From contig JAFGNV010000217.1 of assembly GCA_016926805.1 (NCBI GenBank), positions 1 to 64,000 of the forward strand: DNA of 64,000 nt, read 5' to 3'. The first letter of the stretch is position 1, and every line of letters begins with the position of its first letter. Made by a program: the position numbers and the translations under genes. The notes beneath the pieces are model-generated. The model saw only the letters and a list, made by a program, of their open reading frames with translations, was not told the origin of the DNA and did not search any database. Positions 56,365 to 64,000 of the stretch are shown in pieces. Source of the stretch: Anaerolineae bacterium. GTDB taxonomy: Bacteria > Chloroflexota > Anaerolineae > 4572-78 > J111.

Positions 56365-59300
56365 CTATGGTATTACCTGAATTTGGCCAATCCTGATCTT
56401 GTCCGATACAACCTGCCCCTGATTATCCCAAACCGGCAAACGTGGCCCTTGTGGCGGCAGGTACATCCCCAGATAGATGGTATACTCGCCGGGCATAATG
56501 TCGGCGGGAAGTTGGAGGTCGATGGGATCGGTAATCACCTCGCCGGGCAGCCAGCCGGTGGTGGGCTGCCGGCCAAACGCTCCCGGCGACCGGTCGTGTT
56601 GGGTTACAATTTCGCCCTGCTTGTTAACCACGTGCAAAAAGACCAGATAGAGTTTCTCCATCTCGGCCAGGCCTTGCCAGTAGAAGTCGAAATGAAGGCG
56701 GCAGGTTTCCAGGCCAGCGACGCAATCTTGTTGCCCAACCTGATGCGTAAAATCCGGTGACGATCCAGGCAGTGACGATGTGTTGAACCCCAGCAGCCGA
56801 ACTTTGTTTGCCAGATTGGCGTCAACCGGATATTGAATCTGAGGCGCTTTGTATCCCCGGCCCTCTTTTTCCACCACCCTCAACCAATCCAGGTCAAGGC
56901 TGTCGCCTGCCGGGAACCACCAGCGACGCAGGTTCAATGTGGAACCATCGGGCCGTTGCCAGCTTAAGCGGACGCGAAGCGCCTCCTCTCCCGGCGGGGC
57001 GCTGGCCGGGACCACCACGTCAACCTGATCGCGCACAAATTGTCCGGTTGACCAGCCAGCAGTTGGGGCTTGCCCATCAACCGGTTGGTGCATTGAGGTG
57101 CGAATGACATTACCGGTGGCGTCGATTTGTTCAATCAGGAGGGTGTAGTTATCTACCGGCTGGGTAATGGCGCGCCACAAGAGGTGCAGAGCAAAACCTT
57201 TGCCCTGCCCCACGCGACTGACACTGTAATAATAGTCCACCAATTCAATTTCGCCGTTGAAATCATATCCAGCAAGGGTGGTCTTGATGGCAGGGAATTG
57301 ATAACCGGCTGGCGGCGGCCCAATCTCCACTTCGGCCAGGTCTAATACGATGGAACCCTCGCTCGTTGTCCACGGTTGTTTTTCGTGGGTGTAAACCACC
57401 AATTGCAGCCGGTAGTTGCCGGGCAGCGTGCCCAGGGGAACAGGGAGGGGGGCGTAGCTGAGCACATGCTGTCCCGCCGGAAGCGTGTCGCGGGGAAACC
57501 AGCCGCTAAGCAGGGTGTCGTCTAATTGGGTGATAATGCTGTTTCCCCGGCTGAGACGCAGCGAGACGGTTGTCTCCGGTGGCAAATCGGCCAAGGCCTG
57601 CCAGGTGAGGGTAACGCCGTAATCACTGCCGCCGATGGCCCGGGTCTGATGATCCAGGCCAATCAGGCGCAGCTGCGGGGCGCCGGTTTCAACCGGGCTG
57701 AACGTAATCTCCACTTGTTGGGGCAGGTCGGGCAGCAGGGTTTCGGGCGACACTTGACGCGGCGCAAGGCGCACCAGCCGTCCCCAGGGAATAAGCTGGT
57801 AGCGTTGCTCGATGCCGGTCGCCCAGCCCTGGAGCGGCCCGGCAATAAATAAGCTCTCGCCACCCCGGGCAAAGTAGTCGGCTACGATTTCTTCGGTGGG
57901 GGGATACAGCCCCCCTAAATCGGGGCGGCGATTCTCGGCGTGTTGCAGGTACCAAAAGGAGGTCAAATCGCCCCAGTGAGCCAGTAAGGTGGCGTTTGGA
58001 TCCAGGGGATGGTTCAGCGCGTCGGACCATTCATTATAAATGGCCCAATCCCATTTGCGTTCTAGCCAGTTGAAGTTGTAGCGAATTTGAGGTAAAAAGA
58101 GGAGGGGAACAAGGGCCAGGAAGAGGAGAGGAGGAATGAGGCGCGCGGTAAGGGAGGAAGGACGGAAATTTGTTTTTAGCCAGGCCGAGGGGATGAGGGA
58201 AGGAAGGGAGGCAGTGAGCAGATGTTGAATCAAAATAATGATACCGCCCAAAAAGATGGCCAACATCAAAAAAGAGGGCAGGAGGAAAGCGGATTGCTCG
58301 CCCTGGTCGTAGGTGAGAACAAAGGGGATGGGAACAATGTAGATGAGAAAGAGTGGCCAGAAAATCCGGGGGCGCAGGAGGGCCAGGGCCAGCCCGCCGA
58401 TGCCGCTCAATCCAAGCACCAACGGACTCAGATTGTTGACATTAGCTAATAGTGGTAAATAAACTGACATGAACCGTTCGGGGATGAGATCCCAATTGGT
58501 TACAATGCCACCGGTGAAGCGGGCGGCGGTGAAATATTCAACCCAACCGGCCAGGCCCGATTGGTAGAAGTCGGCCAGCAGGCCACGCTGGATGGCCTCA
58601 TCCCGACCGTAGTGGGCAATCAACCACTCGGCGCGGAGGGGGATGTACAGGTAAAACAGGCCGGGGAGGATGAGCAAGAGGGTATAAACCAGAAGTAGTT
58701 TTTTGTTGAGTAAGTGCTGGCGAAAATTGAGCCAGGTGAATAACAGCAGGCCAGGGAGGAGTAGCACGGCGGTATTATGCACGCTGATCTGAAGGCCGAG
58801 GAAGAGGGTGGGAATGGTCAGGGGTGAAGCAAAAAGGATGAGGCGGGGTAAGCCTTGTCTATCGGGTAGTGTTGTTTGTATCTCCAAAGCTATAGCCAGA
58901 AGGTAGAGAGCTCCGGCCAGCAGCAGGATATTAAGCGGATAGGTTTTGGCAATAGTGGACCAGTGCCAAAAGGTAGGTAGGGTGGCAAACATGGCTACGG
59001 CAGTGAGCGCAGCCCAACGCGAGCCTTCGCTGGTCTCTCCCTTGTAGGGAGCAGCGAGTAGGTGGCGAATGGCCCCATACAGTAAGGGTAATGCCGCTGC
59101 CGCGCAGATCGCCGAGAATAGGTTCATCCGCCAGGCGATTTGACCAAAGGGAAAAATGGTCAACCAGACTTTGCCCAGCAAAAGATAAAGAGGAAAGCCG
59201 GTGGGATAGGTGACAGCCAGCACGTAGGGCGCGTATTGAAATAGGGCCTTATCCCCTTCCAGCACGGTGGGGGCCAGGGTGCTGGCGTAGGCGTAAAGCC

Positions 59301-59400
59301 CGGCGAAAAAGAGGAGGAGGCCAATGAGGGTGTTTAGGGTGAAGTGCGCTGCCAATGCTGAGTTACGTAGACCGTATAGGGGGTCGTGTCTTTTTTTCAC
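56365..59400 (-). CDS. DUF2723 membrane glycosyltransferase-like protein
   Basis: A 1011-residue protein. The N-terminal part matches DUF2723 (TMEM260-like GT-C): LYAYASTLAPTVLEGDKALF and YAPYVLAVTYPTGFPLYLLL, with the acidic loop residues, followed by about eleven helices to residue 430. The extracytoplasmic half carries three copies of the beta module shared in this window (VTLTWQALADLPPETT, LHLLWRAITQPVDNY, FDFYWQGLAEMEKL, each ending in a P-G-x-Y-like motif). Probably an O-glycosyltransferase using lipid-linked sugar; substrate unknown. It begins 8 bases after the DUF2079 gene and belongs to the same minus-strand operon. Confidence 0.85.
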   Translation of the reverse strand: MKKRHDPLYGLRNSALAAHFTLNTLIGLLLFFAGLYAYASTLAPTVLEGDKALFQYAPYVLAVTYPTGFPLYLLLGKVWLTIFPFGQIAWRMNLFSAICAAAALPLLYGAIRHLLAAPYKGETSEGSRWAALTAVAMFATLPTFWHWSTIAKTYPLNILLLAGALYLLAIALEIQTTLPDRQGLPRLILFASPLTIPTLFLGLQISVHNTAVLLLPGLLLFTWLNFRQHLLNKKLLLVYTLLLILPGLFYLYIPLRAEWLIAHYGRDEAIQRGLLADFYQSGLAGWVEYFTAARFTGGIVTNWDLIPERFMSVYLPLLANVNNLSPLVLGLSGIGGLALALLRPRIFWPLFLIYIVPIPFVLTYDQGEQSAFLLPSFLMLAIFLGGIIILIQHLLTASLPSLIPSAWLKTNFRPSSLTARLIPPLLFLALVPLLFLPQIRYNFNWLERKWDWAIYNEWSDALNHPLDPNATLLAHWGDLTSFWYLQHAENRRPDLGGLYPPTEEIVADYFARGGESLFIAGPLQGWATGIEQRYQLIPWGRLVRLAPRQVSPETLLPDLPQQVEITFSPVETGAPQLRLIGLDHQTRAIGGSDYGVTLTWQALADLPPETTVSLRLSRGNSIITQLDDTLLSGWFPRDTLPAGQHVLSYAPLPVPLGTLPGNYRLQLVVYTHEKQPWTTSEGSIVLDLAEVEIGPPPAGYQFPAIKTTLAGYDFNGEIELVDYYYSVSRVGQGKGFALHLLWRAITQPVDNYTLLIEQIDATGNVIRTSMHQPVDGQAPTAGWSTGQFVRDQVDVVVPASAPPGEEALRVRLSWQRPDGSTLNLRRWWFPAGDSLDLDWLRVVEKEGRGYKAPQIQYPVDANLANKVRLLGFNTSSLPGSSPDFTHQVGQQDCVAGLETCRLHFDFYWQGLAEMEKLYLVFLHVVNKQGEIVTQHDRSPGAFGRQPTTGWLPGEVITDPIDLQLPADIMPGEYTIYLGMYLPPQGPRLPVWDNQGQVVSDKIRIGQIQVIP

Positions 59401-59407
59401 GTACTTC

Positions 59408-61546
59408 CTATTCCTTGTTCTCGATGTTCAAAGAAACAGGATACACCAGACCCCCAAATCGTCGAAATGCGGTAATCGGCAGCAGGGTGTTGTTGGCCAG
59501 GAGACGAGGGGTAGCGGAGTCAACCTGGGTGATGGGCAGCCGGGCTGATTCGTCCCAGAGATCGCTGTTGCGGCTGAAACCCAGAGCATAACTAAAATGG
59601 GTTTTGTCGCCCGTCCACCAGGGGATGGTGTTGACCCGTACCTGCCGGCAGTCACCCCTTTCCCAACGAGAGGTTGGCCACCAAAACAGGGCCGGTTGGG
59701 CATAATCCGTGGCCCCAACCACTTGGCCGGTTTCGTCAACGAGATAGACCGACAACTGATAGTCTTCGGGCGGTTTTTGCAGGGTTTCAAAATAGAGCAC
59801 CACCTGTGGCTCGGTTTCCGAGGTGGCCAGATGGCGAACATCGGGCTTGACCCCGACCAGTTTGAGCGTGTCGCCGAAAACAGCGTTAAAGGGTTGGGCG
59901 TCCGGCGGTAGGCGGTCGAAGCTGGTGAAACTGAAAAGTTCCTCGGGGATGGGCGTGCGTTCCGCTCCTTTTTTCAGAAGGAGATAACCATCTTTGGCGA
60001 TCATCGGGCCAAATACCTCCTCGATGACCAGACCGGTGAGCAATTCACCGTGGGCGTTGAAACGGTTGGGCAATTTGGGGTGGCTCAGATCCAGCCAGAT
60101 GTAGTCGTAGTTTGGGAGCAGGGGGCCGCTCCAAATGGCCAGTTTGTGACGATGCGCTACATAGGGCACGAGCTGCGCTTGGGCCAGCACGCTGCTATTG
60201 GCGGGAATGGTGGCGGCGATTTCTCGACCCAGTTGGTGATGGGCGGTTACTTCCGGCCACTCTTGTAGCAAGGATAACGGCGAATAACCACGCAGGATAT
60301 GGTAGACAAGAGAGGCGATGAGGAGTAAGACGGTGAGGGTAGGGAGCGTAAACCGCGAAGTGTAAACCGTAAGGCGTGAGCCGGCAGGTGTTTTGAGGCC
60401 AAAATACTTTACAAGCCAGGTTGTCCGGGCCAATCCATCAATGGTGGCCAGCATCACAAAAGGTAGCATGGGCGCGGCATAATGCCACGTTTCAAGCTGG
60501 CGCAGAGTAGGGTTTTGGCTTAAGAGCGATTGCGCCAGTCCTGGTGCGGCCATCAGAAGAAAGGGAAATCCTGCGATGGGCAGTAAGAGCAGGGGAAGGG
60601 TCAGCATGCTCAAGGCAGGCAGGGCGTCGGGCCGGAAGATGAGGGCCAGCACTTTATCCGGTTGCGTAAAAGGCGACAGCACAATTTCTATTGGCGTATC
60701 GCCCAGAGTTTCAAACCAGGATAGATAAATGGATTGTCCGCCACCGGTGCGATAGGCAGGAACGACAACCTGGGTGGCAATGTAGAACCAAATTAAACTT
60801 ACCCCCATCAAGATGCCTCCCTCCCCCCAACGACGGCGCAGTACCAGCAGGTACAGGCCCACCAGCAAAACGTAGAGAGGGATGTCTTCTTTGGTGGACA
60901 TGGCGAGGATGAAAAAAAGAGCGCAAAGAGCGTAGTTGAGAAGCAAGGAGTAGGTAGCAGGTGAGGCTGAGTTGGAGGGCAAGACTGAGCTTTGGACCTT
61001 CGTATTCTCCGGCCACAACCAGAGACTTTTGCCTTTAGCCGTGAAGGCTCGATCCAGAAAGTAGAAGGCCGATAGCAAAAATAGAGGGACAAAGGCGACG
61101 GCGTGAAAATCAAACAGAGTAACCGACTCGGTTGCGGGGAACAAGAAGTAAGCGGCAACAACGGTCAAGGCGGCCCATTCATTATGCAGGCGGCGGGTGC
61201 CCAGGGCGTAGAGCGGCAGAGCCGCCAGAGTCAGCCCGGCCACTTGCAGCCAGAGTAAGGTACGGGGATCGGGCCATAGTTTATAAATAGGGACGATGAG
61301 AAAAAGAATCGGCTCAACGTGGGTGGCCCAGCGCAGAGGGCCATTGTCTTCGATAAGAGACACGGCAAAATCGCGTCCCTGGATAAAATTCCACAGCGGT
61401 TGGACGTAAACTCCCAGGTCAAACGCGCCGGTTTCAAAGGCCAGGTGACGTTGCGTGGCATGGAGACCAAAATAAATAAAATAGGCCAGCATCAGGAGAA
61501 TGAGCCAGAAACGCGCCGATCTGAATAACGAACGGAGAAATCTCAT
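59408..61546 (-). CDS. DUF2079 membrane protein (GT-C fold)
   Basis: A 712-residue protein typical of DUF2079: HATQRHLAFETGAFDLGVY, QPLWNFIQGRDFAVSLI, ATHVEPILFLIVPIYKLWPD and YFLFPATESVTLFDFHAVAF, with about twelve helices. The last 250 residues face outside and include one diverged copy of the shared beta module (VVLYFETLQKPPEDY). Members are thought to be GT-C type glycosyltransferases, but no activity is established. Its start overlaps the stop of the upstream PMT-like gene by 4 bases, so the two are coupled, and the DUF2723 gene follows after 7 bases. Confidence 0.85.
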   Translation of the reverse strand: MRFLRSLFRSARFWLILLMLAYFIYFGLHATQRHLAFETGAFDLGVYVQPLWNFIQGRDFAVSLIEDNGPLRWATHVEPILFLIVPIYKLWPDPRTLLWLQVAGLTLAALPLYALGTRRLHNEWAALTVVAAYFLFPATESVTLFDFHAVAFVPLFLLSAFYFLDRAFTAKGKSLWLWPENTKVQSSVLPSNSASPATYSLLLNYALCALFFILAMSTKEDIPLYVLLVGLYLLVLRRRWGEGGILMGVSLIWFYIATQVVVPAYRTGGGQSIYLSWFETLGDTPIEIVLSPFTQPDKVLALIFRPDALPALSMLTLPLLLLPIAGFPFLLMAAPGLAQSLLSQNPTLRQLETWHYAAPMLPFVMLATIDGLARTTWLVKYFGLKTPAGSRLTVYTSRFTLPTLTVLLLIASLVYHILRGYSPLSLLQEWPEVTAHHQLGREIAATIPANSSVLAQAQLVPYVAHRHKLAIWSGPLLPNYDYIWLDLSHPKLPNRFNAHGELLTGLVIEEVFGPMIAKDGYLLLKKGAERTPIPEELFSFTSFDRLPPDAQPFNAVFGDTLKLVGVKPDVRHLATSETEPQVVLYFETLQKPPEDYQLSVYLVDETGQVVGATDYAQPALFWWPTSRWERGDCRQVRVNTIPWWTGDKTHFSYALGFSRNSDLWDESARLPITQVDSATPRLLANNTLLPITAFRRFGGLVYPVSLNIENKE

Positions 61547-64000
61547 TTTACCATTAAACCGGGTAACAACACCTTATCATCAACTTGATCGCATGAATTG
61601 GCTTGACACACCGGCAAACGCTGCCCGGTGTTGCGATTATACATCCCAATTTCAAGCTGGTAATCACCGGCAGGGGCGTCGGGTGGAAGGGGGATGACGT
61701 ACTCATCGGCAATATATTCGCCGGGAACCCAGCCGGTGGTAGGGTACGCGCCCGCGCCCGGAGTCTGGTCAACCTGGCCATGCAGGAGGCCGTCCGGGCC
61801 GATGAGGTGAACGAAGGTGGTGTAATCCTGGTCGAATTCTGCTGCTGGTTGCCAGTAGAGCCGCACCCCCAGCGTATCACCGGGGGCCACTTGATTGGCA
61901 GTAGCGTCCAGGCCAACCAGAGTAGCTTGACCGCCAAAATCGGCTCCTATTTCTATTTGTGGTTGCGGAGCCGCAAAATTACGGGCCCACCCCTCCACCT
62001 CAAAATCACCAATGGGTAAAACGGCCACTTCTGTGTGGGGGTCGTTGAGGGGGGTTAGGCGCAGCCGCAGTTTGTATGTTCCTGGCTCCCAACTCGGCGG
62101 AATCCGCGCCGACAGCCAGCCCCGGAGCAGCTCGCCGGGCTGCCATTGGGTAGAGGGGTAATTTCCGGCCAATCCTACCGGCTCGGAGATGGACCACTCG
62201 TCGTTGCCCTCGGCGGGCCTGACTACCAGAGACATGGCCAAATTTTCAGGGATGGGCGTATCGCCTGCCAGCCAGATGAGCGAGGCCCCTACCTGATGGC
62301 CGGAACGGACCGTGTCGCCGGGCAGGGTTTCAAAACCGACCAGGGTCAGGCCGGGAAGGAGTTCGTGCATGGTGGGGAGGGCCAGGGTCAGGTCGTCGGG
62401 GGTGGGGGGTGGGGAGGCGGGGCGCACGGTGAAATCGGCCAGAGTCAGTGAGTCTGTTGTTTTGTCAGAAGCGCTGAGGGGGAGACGGGTCAGGGTGTCT
62501 TCTCCATACACCGCAAGCTTGAGGGTGTATGGGCCGGGTGGGGTGGCCGGGGGGATGGGAACGAGAAAATAGGTTTCCTCCTCTGCTCCAACTTCCCATT
62601 CCTGGCTGCCGACTTGCAGGATATTGTTTTGCAGTAATTTATCCATTTGGGTGATAAGCTGGCCGTTATCGGCGTAAATCTGGGCCGAGGCTTTGAGGTT
62701 TTCAGAATGGTGGGCAGTTTTGCGCCAGGCCAATCGCAGCCAGAGTAAGTTATTACTGGCGGCCTGCGGGTCGGCCACGTGTGATACATCTCCGGCATCA
62801 CCCAGAGCGAAGCCGGTGAGTTGGAGTTGGTTGCCAAAATCCACGGCGATGGGGTTTAGTGTTTCGGCGGCGTGAAAGTCTGGGCCCGGGGTTTCCAGGA
62901 CGTAGGTGTCAATGTCAAAAAAACCGTGGCTGTTGGTGTGATCGTAATGGCCGTATTTTTCCAGATAATAAGGGATGATGTTTTTGGGGTCGGCGCCGGT
63001 GTGTTTGGAGGTTTTCCAACGAACCACGCGAATGATATTGTGCCTGGCGGCGGTGGTCAGGTCATTGGCCAGGGTCTCTTCGTTATCAATTACCCAGTAG
63101 TGAGAGGCCGGGGGCTGTTCCAACTCGGTCAAAAAGTCGGTGGTGTAGTTGTTAAAAACGTCGCCAGCGGCGGTATTGCGCGGCAGGATAAAAGCGACGT
63201 TGGGATTATCTTCGCGGTTGATTTCTTTGGCTATGTCCACGGCGTAAACGTGGTAGGCGGCTTTAACTTCGTCGAGGTGGGGGTAAATGTAAAAGTAGTT
63301 GTACAACCGAGTTGTGGTTTCCGGCCACAGCCGCCAGAGCAAAAGCAGGGCCAATCCCAGGCCCACCCCCCGAGCCAGCCATTTGAACGAATTTTGTCCC
63401 ATGTGCGGTTGTAACCAGCGCATGCCCAAAACCCAGAGGGTTTCAAAGAGCCAGACTACAAAGAGGGCGGCAAACACATAGGTGGGCGTCGTCGCGCCGA
63501 TGGTGCGCAGGTCGTGGGGGATGATGTCGGGGGAGAGGATGCTGGGCATGAGGAGCATAGGATACCAGAGCAACACAAACAGGTAGGCGGCCTGACCTCG
63601 TAGTCCACGCCAGAGGGCAACCAGAAATCCCATAAAGACCATTAAGCCGATGGAAGTTGATACGTGCAGGGGGGGAATCTGCCCGATGAGCCAGCCAGGG
63701 GAGACGCCATAAGCGCCAAAGTTGCCCACAAAGCTGCGCCAGAGCAGACTCCACGGGTCGCCCTGGTTGATGCGCGGGTTGAGAAAAAAGGCCTGGGCAA
63801 CGCGCGTGGTGCCGGGTTCGAGTTCGGGGCGCGTTAACAGAATGTAAATCATGGGCAAGAGCAGGATGGCGGCGGCGAGAGCAGTAGCCAAGAGGTTTCG
63901 GAACTGGGTGGTCAGATAAGCGGTAGGCGGTTCGAGTTTCCATAATTTTTCCAGCCGGGTTGCCCACCGTTTCGTTGTTTTCTGAGCAATGATGACGATG
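61543..64000 (-). CDS. PMT-like membrane glycosyltransferase, N-terminus beyond window
   Basis: At least 818 residues; the frame is open to the right edge with protein-like sequence (LEKLWKLEPPTAYLTTQF), so the real start lies outside. Visible helices (LAAAILLLPMIYILLTRPEL, LMVFMGFLVALW, YVFAALFVVWLFETLWVLG) fit the C-terminal half of a GT-C transferase. From about residue 350 onward it is extracytoplasmic, with three copies of the shared beta module (LRLAWRKTAHHSEN, ASLIWLAGDTPIPENL, VRLYWQPAAEFDQDY with AYPTTGWVPGEYIADEY and GDYQLEIGMYNR). It overlaps the DUF2079 gene by 4 bases. Confidence 0.8.
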   Translation of the reverse strand, partial: IVIIAQKTTKRWATRLEKLWKLEPPTAYLTTQFRNLLATALAAAILLLPMIYILLTRPELEPGTTRVAQAFFLNPRINQGDPWSLLWRSFVGNFGAYGVSPGWLIGQIPPLHVSTSIGLMVFMGFLVALWRGLRGQAAYLFVLLWYPMLLMPSILSPDIIPHDLRTIGATTPTYVFAALFVVWLFETLWVLGMRWLQPHMGQNSFKWLARGVGLGLALLLLWRLWPETTTRLYNYFYIYPHLDEVKAAYHVYAVDIAKEINREDNPNVAFILPRNTAAGDVFNNYTTDFLTELEQPPASHYWVIDNEETLANDLTTAARHNIIRVVRWKTSKHTGADPKNIIPYYLEKYGHYDHTNSHGFFDIDTYVLETPGPDFHAAETLNPIAVDFGNQLQLTGFALGDAGDVSHVADPQAASNNLLWLRLAWRKTAHHSENLKASAQIYADNGQLITQMDKLLQNNILQVGSQEWEVGAEEETYFLVPIPPATPPGPYTLKLAVYGEDTLTRLPLSASDKTTDSLTLADFTVRPASPPPTPDDLTLALPTMHELLPGLTLVGFETLPGDTVRSGHQVGASLIWLAGDTPIPENLAMSLVVRPAEGNDEWSISEPVGLAGNYPSTQWQPGELLRGWLSARIPPSWEPGTYKLRLRLTPLNDPHTEVAVLPIGDFEVEGWARNFAAPQPQIEIGADFGGQATLVGLDATANQVAPGDTLGVRLYWQPAAEFDQDYTTFVHLIGPDGLLHGQVDQTPGAGAYPTTGWVPGEYIADEYVIPLPPDAPAGDYQLEIGMYNRNTGQRLPVCQANSCDQVDDKVLLPGLMVK

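Overview
The window looks like a chromosomal segment of a member of the Chloroflexota (Anaerolineae-like). This is an inference from gene content: a very large MalT-type LuxR regulator, clustered DUF2079/DUF2723/PMT-family membrane glycosyltransferases with shared C-terminal modules, secreted beta-propeller proteins, Pro/Thr-rich surface tails, no LPS genes, and a complete suf operon with its own SufR. I see no rRNA, tRNA, CRISPR array, prophage or intact insertion sequence. The only transposition-like signals are short palindromic repeats and gene remnants.

Layout. 1-5 kb: a palindromic repeat, a small hypothetical gene, a MalT-like LuxR regulator, a candidate small RNA, then a sigma factor with a cysteine-rich partner. 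5-12 kb: a PMT-family glycosyltransferase and a 1393-residue secreted beta-propeller protein. 12-22 kb: cell-wall and housekeeping genes (L,D-transpeptidase, NYN-domain protein, receiver-histidine kinase, Ala/Asn/Thr-repeat surface protein, infA, class A PBP), an RHS remnant, a PQQ-propeller protein and a lipoprotein. 22-24 kb: two divergent PIN-type toxin-antitoxin modules. 24-29 kb: a glycoside hydrolase-like/deacetylase-like protein, and an ECF sigma factor overlapping an anti-sigma factor that carries a TolB-like propeller. 29-33 kb: a membrane protein and a NarL-type two-component system. 33-43 kb: iron-sulfur cluster assembly (mrp, sufR, sufCBD, rhodanese, sufS, sufU, Rieske ferredoxin, sufT). 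43-51 kb: thiolase, two tandem SPFH membrane proteins, an MFS transporter and nfeD. 51-64 kb: minus-strand envelope glycan genes (GT87-like membrane protein, GT2, formyltransferase, sugar aminotransferase, DUF2723, DUF2079 and a partial PMT-like protein that runs off the right edge).

How the genes work together. The suf block is self-contained: SufS and SufU supply sulfur, SufBCD is the scaffold, SufT and Mrp handle maturation or transfer, and SufR reads cluster status at an overlapping divergent promoter. The right-hand genes look like a glycosylation pathway: an aminosugar is made, formylated and transferred, with GT2 and large GT-C enzymes acting on lipid-linked sugars. The most unusual protein is the second SPFH protein (45850-47724). 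Its C-terminus is a LexA/UmuD-type S24 domain with the Ser, the Lys and an Ala-Gly cleavage site all visible, which suggests a membrane scaffold able to cleave itself. Promoters read from sequence often have a TGn-extended -10, and at least four place the start codon 5-7 bases after the -10, suggesting leaderless mRNAs.
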